Below are positions 42,825 through 53,075 of a stretch of DNA of 56,191 nt, piece after piece. The DNA is taken from contig NZ_PPRG01000020.1 of NCBI RefSeq assembly GCF_002902625.1, positions 1 to 56,191 on the forward strand, written 5' to 3'. Under the pieces are notes generated by a model. That model ran no database searches and was not told the origin of the DNA. It saw only the letters and a program-made list of their open reading frames with translations. Position 1 is the first letter of the stretch, and each line of letters opens with the position of its first letter. This DNA is from Staphylococcus devriesei (GTDB lineage Bacteria; Bacillota; Bacilli; Staphylococcales; Staphylococcaceae). Both the position numbers and the translations under genes were made by a program.

Positions 42825-44552
42825 TTATTCACTTAAGTTTTGTGTTGATACGAATTGACGATATTTTTCATGATTCGCCATCAATTCTGAATGTGTACCT
42901 TTGCCGGTCACTCTACCTTGATCTAGGAAAATAATTTGACCAGCTTTTTTAATCGTTGAGAGTCGATGTGCAATTACAATTGTCGTGCGACCTTCCATTA
43001 AAATTTCTAAGGCTTCTTGAATTTTTTGTTCACTTTCACTATCTAAGTTCGCTGTTGCTTCATCAAGTAATAAAATATCAGGATTTTTAACGAAACTACG
43101 TGCAATATCAATACGTTGACGTTGTCCTCCAGATAACTTGAGGCCGCGTTCTCCAACTAACGTATCGTAACCATCATCAAATTGCATAATAAAGTCATGA
43201 CAGTTAGCAAGTTTAGCATATCGAATTAGCTCTTCATCAGAAACCTCACGATTAATTCCATACAGAATGTTATCTCGAATCGTACCACTCATCATCGAAT
43301 TAGATTGCATAACGTAACCAATTTTTTGACGCCAATTCGTAACCGGTATATCGTAAATACTTTGTTCACCATATTTAATATCGCCCGCTTCAGTTTCATA
43401 CATACGTTCGATTAAGTTGAAGATAGTACTTTTTCCTGAACCAGAAGGCCCTACAAAAGCGCTCACTTTACCTTGCGGAATGTGGAATGATACATCGTTC
43501 AAGATAGGTTGAACATCGTATTTAAAGTTAACCTTTTCAAAAGCTAACTCACCATCAGTAATTGAAACATTAGCTACTGGTTCTAAATCTGTCATTGGTT
43601 CAACGGGTTCTTGCATAATTTCGAAAATTCGACTACTAGCACCGACTGCTTTTTTATAGTCTGTCACTAATGTAGATAGATTCATTAATGGCATAGATAA
43701 TTGCATCACATAAAATATCATAGCAATTAAGGCACCCGCAGTAATCGCACCAGTAGCAATTCTAATTGCGCCAAACCCTAAAATAACAGCAATCATAAGC
43801 AACATAATGACACTTGAAATCGGTTGAATAACAGCTACTATTTTGGCTTGTTTTAATCCTAAATCATATATTGCTCTTAGGTTATGATGCGCATTATTCA
43901 ATTCTTTGCGCTCTGTATTAGATACTTTTACTAAGCGCATTTCTGTTAATACACGTCCTAGTAAACCACTAAAGTTAGCTATTTCTGTTTGAGTATTAAT
44001 CGAGATTTTTTGCATTTTTCGACCTAATGGAATCATAATCGCCATAAATATTGGAATAGCGATAAAGGTTAATAACGTCATTTGCCAGTCCATAATAAAT
44101 AGCATGACAATAGATCCTACTAATGTAATAACTGCTGGTAAGAGTTGTGGTAATTTTTGCGAAATAAATTCATTAATAACTTTTGTATCGTCAGTTAAAC
44201 GGCTCATCAGTTGTCCACTTTCATTTTTATCGAAAAATGGCATTTTTAATTTAATAATGTGTTCCCACAGAATCGAGCGAATATCGTAAATCATTTTCTC
44301 GCCAATTTTACTTAGTAAGTATATGCCTATACCACTTAATAACGCATTGACTATAAATATGCCGGCAAATAGTATAACGATATTCCAATTGATACTGCTT
44401 GTTGAGAATTTGTCGACTAGACGTCCAGTAAATAATGGAATAAGTAATCCACTTATACTGCCTAATGAGGAAATAATAATAGCAGTAACAATCAGCGCGT
44501 ACGGCCATGATAGCCGTTTAAATAAGAAAAATAATGGATTTTGCCCTTTCAT
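42825..44552 (-). CDS. abcA: AbcA, multidrug/peptide ABC exporter
   Basis: This 575-residue homodimeric exporter has a six-helix membrane domain (about 1-310) and an ATPase with Walker A GPSGSGKST, signature LSGGQRQRIDIARSF, Walker B ILLLDEATANLD and the switch VIAHRLST. In S. aureus AbcA affects beta-lactam tolerance and autolysis, exports dyes and PSM toxins, and is controlled by MgrA, NorG and agr. It is divergent from pbp4, with a 187-bp shared promoter region; this pairing is conserved in staphylococci and supports the name. A terminator follows it before tagE. Confidence 0.9.
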   Translation of the reverse strand: MKGQNPLFFLFKRLSWPYALIVTAIIISSLGSISGLLIPLFTGRLVDKFSTSSINWNIVILFAGIFIVNALLSGIGIYLLSKIGEKMIYDIRSILWEHIIKLKMPFFDKNESGQLMSRLTDDTKVINEFISQKLPQLLPAVITLVGSIVMLFIMDWQMTLLTFIAIPIFMAIMIPLGRKMQKISINTQTEIANFSGLLGRVLTEMRLVKVSNTERKELNNAHHNLRAIYDLGLKQAKIVAVIQPISSVIMLLMIAVILGFGAIRIATGAITAGALIAMIFYVMQLSMPLMNLSTLVTDYKKAVGASSRIFEIMQEPVEPMTDLEPVANVSITDGELAFEKVNFKYDVQPILNDVSFHIPQGKVSAFVGPSGSGKSTIFNLIERMYETEAGDIKYGEQSIYDIPVTNWRQKIGYVMQSNSMMSGTIRDNILYGINREVSDEELIRYAKLANCHDFIMQFDDGYDTLVGERGLKLSGGQRQRIDIARSFVKNPDILLLDEATANLDSESEQKIQEALEILMEGRTTIVIAHRLSTIKKAGQIIFLDQGRVTGKGTHSELMANHEKYRQFVSTQNLSE

Positions 44553-44654
44553 AAACTAACCCTCTTTTATATTCATTTTAAATTATATTGCTTCTATCTT
44601 ACGTTTGATGAAGTTAATCTCAGACAATCAACCGTACTTTCAGACCCTATTTCC

Positions 44655-44682
44655 TTGTGAACAATTCAATTATGTTTATATC
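44655..44682 (+). promoter_or_regulatory. Candidate pbp4 promoter
   Basis: TTGTGA (44655-44660), 16 bp and TATATC (44677-44682), about 58 nt before the pbp4 ATG, within the divergent abcA-pbp4 region. Confidence 0.4.
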
Positions 44683-44739
44683 AACATTTTGTTATGTTAA
44701 ACTATTTTCACTGAAATTTTTAGCAAAAGGAAAGAAAGT

Positions 44740-46032
44740 ATGACACGAATTATTACACTCATCCTCAGTATGCTCTTAACGGCTACTATTATAACACCAA
44801 TTACGAATGCTGCTGAAGAAACGCTCACCCCTACTGAAATAACTCGTCAATATGGTTACCCGAATGTCACAGATGCCTATCAACCAGAAAGTGCTATCAA
44901 CGTCAGTCAATCTGGTCAAATACTTTATAGCTATCAGGCAAAACATAGATGGCATCCCGCTTCTATGACTAAGCTTATGACTATGTATCTCACGCTTGAA
45001 GCCGTCAACAAGGGCCATCTTTCGCTAAATGATAAGGTACATATTACGCAAAGACATTATCGAATGTCAACTTTACCAGAACTTAGTAATACTAAACTAT
45101 ATCCTGGTGAAACATATACCATTAAAGAGTTACTTCAAACTACAGTTTCTAATTCAAGCAATGGTGCAGCATTAATCTTAGCAGAGGAAGTTTCAGGTAA
45201 TGTGAATGACTTTACTGATTTGATGAATAAGAAAGCGAAAGCGATTGGTATGCATCATACTCATTTTGTTAATCCTACTGGTGCTGAAAATAATAGATTA
45301 GCAGAGTTCGCTCCTTCAAAATACAAAAGTCAAAACGTCACTACCTCTACGGCAAAAGATTTTGCTATACTTGACCATCATGTGATTAAAGAAACACCGA
45401 AGATTTTATATTTTACAAAGCAATTAGCACCTACACAACATGGTGTGACATATTATACATTTAATCATTCATTAGAAGGTGCCAAAATGAGCTTAGAAGG
45501 CACAGATGGGTTAAAAACCGGTTCAAGTGATACGGCTGATTACAACCATACCATCACTACGCAACGTGGCAAGTTACGCATTAATCAAGTCCTTATGGGA
45601 GTCGGAGATTATAAGAAGTTAGGTGGTGAAATGCAACGTAACATGATAGGTAACGCACTCATGAACCGTTCATTTAATCAATATGAGTATAAGAAAGTGT
45701 TATCTCAAGGAACCCATGAGATTAACGGAAAGACTTATTACGTACAAGACGATTTGTATGATATCATACCTCAAAATTTCACTCCAAAAGATTACAAATT
45801 TGTAGTGAAAAATAGAAACGTCCATTTAAATTATAATCGACAATTCTTAGCAAACAGCGATGGCCCTCCTAGTGTCAAAGTTACACGTCCTACACTACAC
45901 AAGGCGAGTACATTTGCTCAACATATGTGGCATAATTATCCAACACTGACTATTCTTGTTGGAATTTTAATTTCTATTATTTTGATTTTTATTCTTTATT
46001 CAATTGGTCGCTTGATGTTCAAACGTCGCTAA
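44740..46032 (+). CDS. pbp4: PBP4, low-molecular-mass penicillin-binding protein
   Basis: This 430-residue protein has an N-terminal signal peptide (cleavage near TNA-AEE), a DD-peptidase domain with catalytic Ser75-x-x-Lys78 (HPASMTKLM), SNS as the S-x-N-like box (VSNSSNGAA) and GLKTGSSD as the KTG box. A beta-rich C-terminal domain follows, with a membrane anchor at about 405-427. Length and active-site number match S. aureus PBP4, a transpeptidase that makes highly cross-linked peptidoglycan and is placed by wall teichoic acid. The ATG follows AAGGAAAG. It is divergent from abcA and convergent with the tagD operon. Confidence 0.94.
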   Translation: MTRIITLILSMLLTATIITPITNAAEETLTPTEITRQYGYPNVTDAYQPESAINVSQSGQILYSYQAKHRWHPASMTKLMTMYLTLEAVNKGHLSLNDKVHITQRHYRMSTLPELSNTKLYPGETYTIKELLQTTVSNSSNGAALILAEEVSGNVNDFTDLMNKKAKAIGMHHTHFVNPTGAENNRLAEFAPSKYKSQNVTTSTAKDFAILDHHVIKETPKILYFTKQLAPTQHGVTYYTFNHSLEGAKMSLEGTDGLKTGSSDTADYNHTITTQRGKLRINQVLMGVGDYKKLGGEMQRNMIGNALMNRSFNQYEYKKVLSQGTHEINGKTYYVQDDLYDIIPQNFTPKDYKFVVKNRNVHLNYNRQFLANSDGPPSVKVTRPTLHKASTFAQHMWHNYPTLTILVGILISIILIFILYSIGRLMFKRR

Positions 46033-46040
46033 TTTTTTAA

Positions 46041-46110
46041 AATTAAAAAATTGCATCCCTCACAAGCGTTATGTTACTACTTACGCAAATGAAGGATGCC
46101 ATTTTTAATT
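46041..46110. terminator. Bidirectional terminator between pbp4 and tagD
   Basis: AATTAAAAAATTGCATCC pairs with GGATGCCATTTTTAATT; a smaller GCG/CGC pairing lies in the loop. A and T tracts flank it. Confidence 0.75.
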
Positions 46111-46124
46111 ATTACTACATATTG

Positions 46125-46523
46125 TTATTTAGCGTCTTTACCGTATAATTCTTTTTTAATTTGAGTAGTTGAAATACCTTCAGTACGTTTTAAGTATACA
46201 ACTTCACACTTATCTTTTAAGAAATCGAATTCGCCTTCCCAGTCATGACCCATTACAAACACATCAACATCAAATCGGTCTACGTCAATTTCTTTTTGTC
46301 CCCAATCACTTTCAGGTATAACTAAATCTACATAGCGAATTGATTCTAGCATCATTTTACGTTGCTCAAAATCATAATAAGATTTCTTATTTTTAATTTG
46401 GTTAAACTCATCTGTTGATAACGCAACAATTAAGTAGTCGCCCATTTCTCGAGCTCTTCTTAATAATTCAATATGACCATAATGTAACAAGTCATATGTG
46501 CCATAAGTAATTACTCTTTTCAT
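46125..46523 (-). CDS. tagD: TagD, glycerol-3-phosphate cytidylyltransferase
   Basis: This 132-residue enzyme makes CDP-glycerol from CTP and glycerol 3-phosphate. It carries the nucleotidyltransferase motif GTYDLLHYGH (histidines 14 and 17) and the C-terminal EGISTTQIKKEL, equivalent to the RTEGISTT signature. Length matches the 132-residue S. aureus TagD/TarD. Its product is the substrate of TagB and TagF encoded in this window. It lies 110 bp downstream of tarX, a gap in which a separate promoter may exist. Confidence 0.96.
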   Translation of the reverse strand: MKRVITYGTYDLLHYGHIELLRRAREMGDYLIVALSTDEFNQIKNKKSYYDFEQRKMMLESIRYVDLVIPESDWGQKEIDVDRFDVDVFVMGHDWEGEFDFLKDKCEVVYLKRTEGISTTQIKKELYGKDAK

Positions 46524-46633
46524 AGCTAGTTGTCTCCTTAACTAATTTTTTAACAATTCTTCATAATCTTAATGTAGCATAAATAAAATTTGCATACCAT
46601 TATTTCTATAATGCGCTCACTTAATGCGTTGAG

Positions 46634-47698
46634 TTACCTTTTTAATATTTTCTTTAAAGATTGTTTACCATTGAATGCTAATTTTTTGGGCATAACTTGT
46701 GCTTTAAAAAGTAAATACCTAGGTCTCCCAATACCTACATTAACAAGCGTTTGGCGCCACTTTTCATAATTGTCTTTATCCCAATGTGTCGCACCTTGTT
46801 CGACTGCTTGAACGATTCTAAATAATGCATCACCTGAATAATTAGTATGTTGCATGTCTTTAATATATTGCGTTACTTTATCAATAAATTGTGATGTTAT
46901 TCGACTATATTTTAATAAATAGGCTTGTATCAAATAACTTACAATTAAATTATCCATACGGTAGCTATAATATGCTTTCTCATTTGTTAATAATAGCATT
47001 TCCATTACACGTTGACGCACACGTCGTGCATCTTCCAAATAAGATAAGAATGTATCGGCACGGCGATCCGTTATTGATCCTTCTCTTTCATTGTAACCAT
47101 ATACGATTAAAGGAAGAAGTTGGATATCTCGTGCCGTTAAATAAGCACGCGTAATAAAGGTATGTTCCTCGCAAAAAACAACATCTTCATCGAAACGTAA
47201 GTCTTTAAATTTTGAGTTAAATAATTTACCGCCTGGGCCTATAGATTGCAAAATTTCAGGGGCTTGCGCTAACGTTACCATTGCATCGCGATTTATTTCT
47301 TCATGTGTAGGCACAATCTTCCAATCACCGTTTACACCTCGCCCAATTTGCCCAATTACAATATCAACGTTCTGGTCGCTTTCATAGTAATTTATCATTT
47401 GATCTAATCTTCCAGGTAAAAATTGATCATCTGCATCTAAAAACATAAACGCTTCGACATCATCAGCCAGTGCGGCTAAACCTACATTTCTACTATTAGC
47501 AGCGCCTTGGTTGTCTTGATTATAAATTACAAGATGTTTAACTTCTTTTTGTAATTGCATTAACACTTCTCTAGTGCGATCAGTTGAACCATCATTGATA
47601 CAAATAATTTCCACTTCATGCGTAGTATCAATCGATTTAACAGCCTTTCGAATCGTATGTTCTGCATTATATGCTGGAATAATCACGGCTATTTTCAT
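46634..47698 (-). CDS. tarX: TarX-like GT2 glycosyltransferase in the WTA cluster
   Basis: This 354-residue protein has an N-terminal GT2 domain (about 1-230: IAVIIPAYNAEHTIRKAV, ICINDGSTDRT, FLDADDQFLPG) and a helical C-terminal part. It stands between tagB and tagD, as tarX/tagX does in S. aureus, where its exact role in WTA synthesis is not settled. The D-D-D pattern needed for donor-metal binding is intact, so it is probably active. The start overlaps the tagB stop by 4 nt (ATGA), which couples translation. Confidence 0.88.
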   Translation of the reverse strand: MKIAVIIPAYNAEHTIRKAVKSIDTTHEVEIICINDGSTDRTREVLMQLQKEVKHLVIYNQDNQGAANSRNVGLAALADDVEAFMFLDADDQFLPGRLDQMINYYESDQNVDIVIGQIGRGVNGDWKIVPTHEEINRDAMVTLAQAPEILQSIGPGGKLFNSKFKDLRFDEDVVFCEEHTFITRAYLTARDIQLLPLIVYGYNEREGSITDRRADTFLSYLEDARRVRQRVMEMLLLTNEKAYYSYRMDNLIVSYLIQAYLLKYSRITSQFIDKVTQYIKDMQHTNYSGDALFRIVQAVEQGATHWDKDNYEKWRQTLVNVGIGRPRYLLFKAQVMPKKLAFNGKQSLKKILKR

Positions 47699-48780
47699 TC
47701 TTTCACCAACTTTTCAATAAATTGTATTGTCTGTTCTAAACTATTTAAACTATTGTAGCGATGCCAATCTTTGAATAATGGACGTAGATGCATCTCATTT
47801 TTAATTTTGCGTATCAATTCTTCTTCATTATTCACTTTATACTCTTGCGGTATGCCATCGTAAAATCGATTTAATCCTCGCACGCGTCTATAGTTTTCTT
47901 CATCATATACATAAAATAACGTTGCTTTATTTAATAAACTAGCTTCAATCGGTAAGGAACTATAATCACTAATAATTACATCAGCCATAATCATTAACTC
48001 TGAGGTAGGAATCTTTGGTTTGTAACCACTAATTGAAGGATGTAGCTGATTAATCAATGTATAGTTCGGTAGTTCCTTTTCAAAATAAACTTTATCTAAC
48101 TGACGATTATCTGAAGCATCTTCTCGATACGTTGGCACATATATCGCCAATTTATTAGGAATATTATAATATTCTTTCAATCGTGCTTGCTCAGCCTTAA
48201 GGTCGAAATTCATATAGTTAACTAAACGTGGCAATCCTAGTTGTAACATTTGATTGTCTGTCGCACCAAATGATTCTTTAAAACATTCACTCATCTCATC
48301 TCCACCAATAAGATAATAATCTGTGGCATCGTACACACGTTGATACTGTTTCACCATTTTAGGATTACTTAAATCAACCTGATGGTCGGTTAAGCCAAAG
48401 TTTTTTAATGCGCCGGAAGCATGCCACGTTTGGATAATCGTCTGGCCTTGTTTCTTAGCGTATCCACCAAGCATTAAATAATACGTATCGACGACAATTA
48501 CTTTAGCACTACTTAACGCTGCAATGTGCTTTATAACATTTTTATTCCCAGCCGGTAAGAACGTCGTATGTTTAAGATTGGTTAAGCACGCTTGCTCTTG
48601 AGCTTTCGCAATTACAGTAATCTTATAGCCTTTATTACTTAATTCTTTAATAATCGGCATCATATCTTCCGGAAATGTCATTAAACATACAATTTGTGTT
48701 TGGTTAACCTTTTTCCCTTTGAAAATAAAGTTCAATACCGTAATCATCAACATATACATACTTTTAATAATGATTCGCAT
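47695..48780 (-). CDS. tagB: TagB, CDP-glycerol:glycerophosphotransferase primase
   Basis: This 361-residue membrane-associated enzyme adds the first glycerol phosphate to the ManNAc-GlcNAc-P-P-undecaprenol linkage unit produced by TagO and TagA. It has the glycerophosphotransferase histidine motif IIQTWHASGALKNFG, the second motif QLHPSISGY and the DYSSLPIEASLL site. A hydrophobic N-terminus (MYMLMITVLNFIF) provides the membrane contact. The ATG at 48780 follows GAGAGG at 8 nt; the frame opens five codons earlier inside that site. It leads the tagB-tarX-tagD gene set. Confidence 0.93.
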   Translation of the reverse strand: MRIIIKSMYMLMITVLNFIFKGKKVNQTQIVCLMTFPEDMMPIIKELSNKGYKITVIAKAQEQACLTNLKHTTFLPAGNKNVIKHIAALSSAKVIVVDTYYLMLGGYAKKQGQTIIQTWHASGALKNFGLTDHQVDLSNPKMVKQYQRVYDATDYYLIGGDEMSECFKESFGATDNQMLQLGLPRLVNYMNFDLKAEQARLKEYYNIPNKLAIYVPTYREDASDNRQLDKVYFEKELPNYTLINQLHPSISGYKPKIPTSELMIMADVIISDYSSLPIEASLLNKATLFYVYDEENYRRVRGLNRFYDGIPQEYKVNNEEELIRKIKNEMHLRPLFKDWHRYNSLNSLEQTIQFIEKLVKE

Positions 48781-48867
48781 ACTTATACCTCTCAATTTTA
48801 GTTATTTACAAAATAATAAATCCTTACCTCCATCACAATATCGTGTAATCTTTAGCCAACTCCTATA

Positions 48868-49040
48868 TTAAAAGAGGCTGAGCCATTAATAAAAAAATGG
48901 TTCAGCCTTTAATTATGGCAGTAGTTGTCTGAAATGAAGATGCGTTCGAGCCTCACTTTCTTCATTCCTAGTCAACCTTGCCGGGGTGGGACAACGAAAT
49001 CTTTGAAATTACATTAGATTTCTGTTCTACTCCCTTTTAA
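48868..49040. repeat. Dispersed intergenic repeat, copy next to tagG
   Basis: The element starts with AGGCTGAGCCATT paired to AATGGTTCAGCCTTT, a terminator-like hairpin. It continues with a segment nearly identical to the copy at 51026, and ends with TTGCCGGGGTGGGACAAC, GAAATCTTT and a final arm AGATTTCTGTTCTACTCCC that folds back on GGGGTGGGAC. It lies 4 bp past the tagG stop. Confidence 0.85.
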
Positions 49041-49043
49041 AAA

Positions 49044-49856
49044 TTATAAGAAATCAGCGAAATGATCGCGATATTTACGATGCAAAATAGATCCTAATAC
49101 AAAGAAGACTAAAATGACTATTACGTTATATAGGAATAATCTCCAATGCTCAATAAAGTACCACTGATGGAATAAAATAGCAGCGCGATATGATTGTGCT
49201 AAGAAGTAAACCGGATTAAATTTCATAATATCATTAATCACACCACTAACACCTGTATCTTTAGGTATCCATAAGATAGGAGACATATAAAACAGAATTC
49301 TTAATAACGCTTGCATTACCATTTGTGTATCACGCACAATAATACCTAATGTTGAGGTAAAGAGTGCTACCGAAGCGGTAAAGAAAAATGTAAGTGGTAC
49401 ATAAATTAATAACTGCACAATATGTATCGAAGGAATAATTCCATTTCCTAAACATATGGCAATAATTAACGCTAGTAAACCTATGTGCCCATAAAATTTA
49501 CTTGTAACTGTATATGTAGGAATAATTGATAACGGGAAATTCATCTTAGCAACCTGATTAAATTTCATAGATACTGATTTCGTACCTTCAAGAATTCCTT
49601 GGTTTACAAAGAACCACATGCTTATACCTACTAATAACCATAAGATAAATGGCACGCCATGAATAGGCGCGTTACTACGAATACCCATACCAAATACAAA
49701 CCAATATACCATAATTTGTAAAGCAGGATTGAGTATTTCCCAGGCCATACCAAGATAGTTATTCTTATTACTAATTTTAATTTGGAATTGTGCAAGTCTT
49801 TGTACTAAATAAAAGTTTTTGATATGTTCTTTAAAAACTGATCCTACTGCCGACAT
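49044..49856 (-). CDS. tagG: TagG, wall teichoic acid ABC exporter permease
   Basis: This 270-residue ABC-2 permease has six membrane helices and shows the S. aureus TarG pattern throughout: VFKEHIKNFYLVQRLAQFQIK, APIHGVPFILWLLVGISMWFF and ILFYMSPILWIPKD. With TagH it flips lipid-linked wall teichoic acid outward, the step blocked by targocil-type inhibitors in S. aureus. I place the start at the ATG at 49856, giving exactly the S. aureus length; a TTG seven codons earlier also opens the frame. TATAAT on the minus strand at 49936-49931 is a possible -10. It is divergent from tagH. Confidence 0.94.
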   Translation of the reverse strand: MSAVGSVFKEHIKNFYLVQRLAQFQIKISNKNNYLGMAWEILNPALQIMVYWFVFGMGIRSNAPIHGVPFILWLLVGISMWFFVNQGILEGTKSVSMKFNQVAKMNFPLSIIPTYTVTSKFYGHIGLLALIIAICLGNGIIPSIHIVQLLIYVPLTFFFTASVALFTSTLGIIVRDTQMVMQALLRILFYMSPILWIPKDTGVSGVINDIMKFNPVYFLAQSYRAAILFHQWYFIEHWRLFLYNVIVILVFFVLGSILHRKYRDHFADFL

Positions 49857-50969
<1,113 letters not shown>

Positions 50970-51025
50970 AACACTAAGTATACCCAAAGTTACAGAGACG
51001 TTTAGAATATAAATTCCAAAATAAT

Positions 51026-51238
51026 AGCGTAGAGGCTGAGCCATTAATATAAAAAATGGTTCAGCCTTTAGTTATGGCAGTAGTTGTCTGAAATGAAGAT
51101 GCGTTCGAGCCCCACTTTCTTCATTTCTAGTCAACCTTGCCGGGGTGGGACGACGAAATCTTTGAAATTACATTAGATTTCTGTCTCACTCCCTAGATTT
51201 TTGTCCCACTCCCTAGATTTCTGTTCCACTCCCACGCT
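51026..51238. repeat. Dispersed intergenic repeat, copy next to tagH with a triplicated end
   Basis: Bounded by AGCGT/ACGCT, this copy repeats the element at 48868 with few differences, including the hairpin AGGCTGAGCCATT/AATGGTTCAGCCT. Its right end carries three tandem 20-bp units at 51174-51193, 51194-51213 and 51214-51233 (TAGATTTCTGTCTCACTCCC and variants). It fills the gap between convergent tagH and tagA and probably ends both transcripts. Confidence 0.85.
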
Positions 51239-51247
51239 TTTGTATTT

Positions 51248-52021
51248 TTACTTCTTGTTATTATTCTTTTTCATTTTTCTTTGAACTTTCAATACTTTAA
51301 ACATAAATTTTGGAATACTTCGCATACGACCAATACGCTTCCAATCGATTAATACGCGATAGACCCATTCAATATTAAACCGTTGAAATAGTTTTGGGGC
51401 ACGTTTTTTAGTATTACTAAATATTTCAAACGAGCCACCTACACCCATTAATACAGTTTGTTCGAACACATGACTATTTTTCTCTATCCATTCTTCTTGT
51501 TTAGGAAAACCCATGCCCACAAATATATAATCCGGATTAAAACGTTTGATTCGTTTAATTACTGTTTCATCATTTAGATTAATATATCCATGATGATAGT
51601 CAAATTGTGCTTGAGGATATCTGCGTTGCAAATTAGCATAAGCTAATTCTATTACTTCATTTTTAGCGCCAAGCAAATAAACTTTTTGTTGGTTCGTGTG
51701 AGCTATCTTCAAACAATGTTCCATCAATTCTATTCCCGGCACTCTTCGTTTTAATGGTGTTTTCAATCTATTTGCAGCTTTAATAATGCCCGTACCATCT
51801 GGCACAATATAATCTGCACTATTAATCAATGTTCTATAAGTAACATGTTCCGTTGCATAATCTACAATCTCAGGATTAGCAGTCACAATAAATAAATTCT
51901 CTTTAGATTCTTGTGTAAAAAATGACTTAACATTTTCAATCATATCTAACATTGTGACATTATCGAAATGCACGCCTAAAATATCTACCTTGTCAGTTTT
52001 ATTTTTTGTTTGATCACACAT
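51248..52021 (-). CDS. tagA: TagA, N-acetylmannosaminyltransferase
   Basis: This 257-residue GT26 (WecG/TagA/CpsF) enzyme adds ManNAc to GlcNAc-P-P-undecaprenol, completing the WTA linkage disaccharide. Family landmarks are DILGVHFDNVTMLDMIE near the start, TANPEIVDYA, the catalytic-type aspartate in YIVPDGTGIIKAA, and the GMGFPKQEEWIEKN segment. The C-terminus is basic (KVLKVQRKMKKNNNKK), probably for membrane contact. The ATG follows AAGGAGA at 8 nt. It is convergent with tagH, with the repeat element in between, and divergent from the M50 gene. Confidence 0.95.
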   Translation of the reverse strand: MCDQTKNKTDKVDILGVHFDNVTMLDMIENVKSFFTQESKENLFIVTANPEIVDYATEHVTYRTLINSADYIVPDGTGIIKAANRLKTPLKRRVPGIELMEHCLKIAHTNQQKVYLLGAKNEVIELAYANLQRRYPQAQFDYHHGYINLNDETVIKRIKRFNPDYIFVGMGFPKQEEWIEKNSHVFEQTVLMGVGGSFEIFSNTKKRAPKLFQRFNIEWVYRVLIDWKRIGRMRSIPKFMFKVLKVQRKMKKNNNKK

Positions 52022-52234
52022 TAAAGCAATCTCCTTACTTTCCGAACGTTTTCATTTTCATATATTATATGCAAGTATAACAAACATACTTAATTTTTCC
52101 TCTTACTTATATCTACAAATTGATTTGTAGACTACGAATGTTTCAAGCTTAAAAATACGGCTAAAGTCCAAACGCCAAAACATTATCTTTAGCTTATAAT
52201 GGAAACTATAATCTAAGATTGAATGAGGTCAACT

Positions 52235-52978
52235 ATGCTCTATTTAGAAAATTTCTTTACTACAGTTATCGAATTAAAGCTATATTTAATCATGATTATA
52301 GCTATTATATATATTATTATCCATCAAAATAGACAACATCAATTCAACCAATATGTAGATGTCTACCTTAATTATATTCCAGTGTTAACTCATGAATTTG
52401 GCCATGTCTTATTCAATAAAATGAGTGGTGGCCGTGCTAGAGACTTAGTCATCGTTACACGTCCCAAAGAAAGATTACAAACCATGCAACAAGGCTACGC
52501 AATCACCCAATCTAAAAGCAGTTTAGGACAAATCATTACAACCTTAGGCGGTTATATAATGCCTCCAGTAATGCTTTTAATTGGGTTAAGCGCGGTACAC
52601 TATGGGCATCCAAGTCTCTTTCTTACTGCTTATATCATCATTTTTGTATACTATTTTATTCTAACATCTCGAAAGTTGTCACCAACTATTGTATTAATCA
52701 TACTAATAGCAGTTTTATATTTTTTATTACATCATGAAAATCAAGCGACACTTTATTACTTAGTGCTCTTCATTTATCATCTAATATTAGGTGTATTATT
52801 AGGTGAGGTCTTACAATCCAGTTGGACCATATTTAAACTTACTTTTCAAAAACCATCTCCAAGTTGGGATGGCCAAACATTAGCAAATATGACACGTATT
52901 CCGGCAATATTCTACAGTATATTATGGATTGTAATTAATTTCTATTCTCTTTATTTAATGTATCAATATGCTTTCTAA
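52235..52978 (+). CDS. M50-like membrane metalloprotease
   Basis: This 247-residue protein has about six membrane helices. HEFGH (in YIPVLTHEFGHVLFNKMSGG, about residue 48) is the zinc-binding HExxH of M50-type intramembrane proteases, and the distal aspartate site could be the SWDGQ segment, though that is uncertain. It resembles the M50B family of Firmicutes and may cleave membrane-bound regulatory peptides; no substrate is known. The ATG at 52235 follows GAGGT at 5 nt; the ATG four codons earlier overlaps that site. TATAAT at about 52194-52199 may be its -10. A strong terminator follows. Confidence 0.72.
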   Translation: MLYLENFFTTVIELKLYLIMIIAIIYIIIHQNRQHQFNQYVDVYLNYIPVLTHEFGHVLFNKMSGGRARDLVIVTRPKERLQTMQQGYAITQSKSSLGQIITTLGGYIMPPVMLLIGLSAVHYGHPSLFLTAYIIIFVYYFILTSRKLSPTIVLIILIAVLYFLLHHENQATLYYLVLFIYHLILGVLLGEVLQSSWTIFKLTFQKPSPSWDGQTLANMTRIPAIFYSILWIVINFYSLYLMYQYAF

Positions 52979-52996
52979 ATTCAAAATGTATAAAAC

Positions 52997-53040
52997 AATC
53001 TCCAATAAGACTGTTAACGTCCTTATTGGAGATTATTCTA
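52997..53040. terminator. Bidirectional terminator between the M50 gene and mntR
   Basis: AATCTCCAATAAG and CTTATTGGAGATT form a perfect 13-bp stem; flanking A/T tracts serve both convergent genes. Confidence 0.85.
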
Positions 53041-53075
53041 TATTATATAATATAAGTACGTTTTAAAACGTCAAT

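Noticed and set aside
50989-50996. Sigma-B -10-like GGGTAT on the minus strand after tagH
   Set aside because: No GTTT-type -35 lies 12-15 bp upstream, and it points into the end of tagH.
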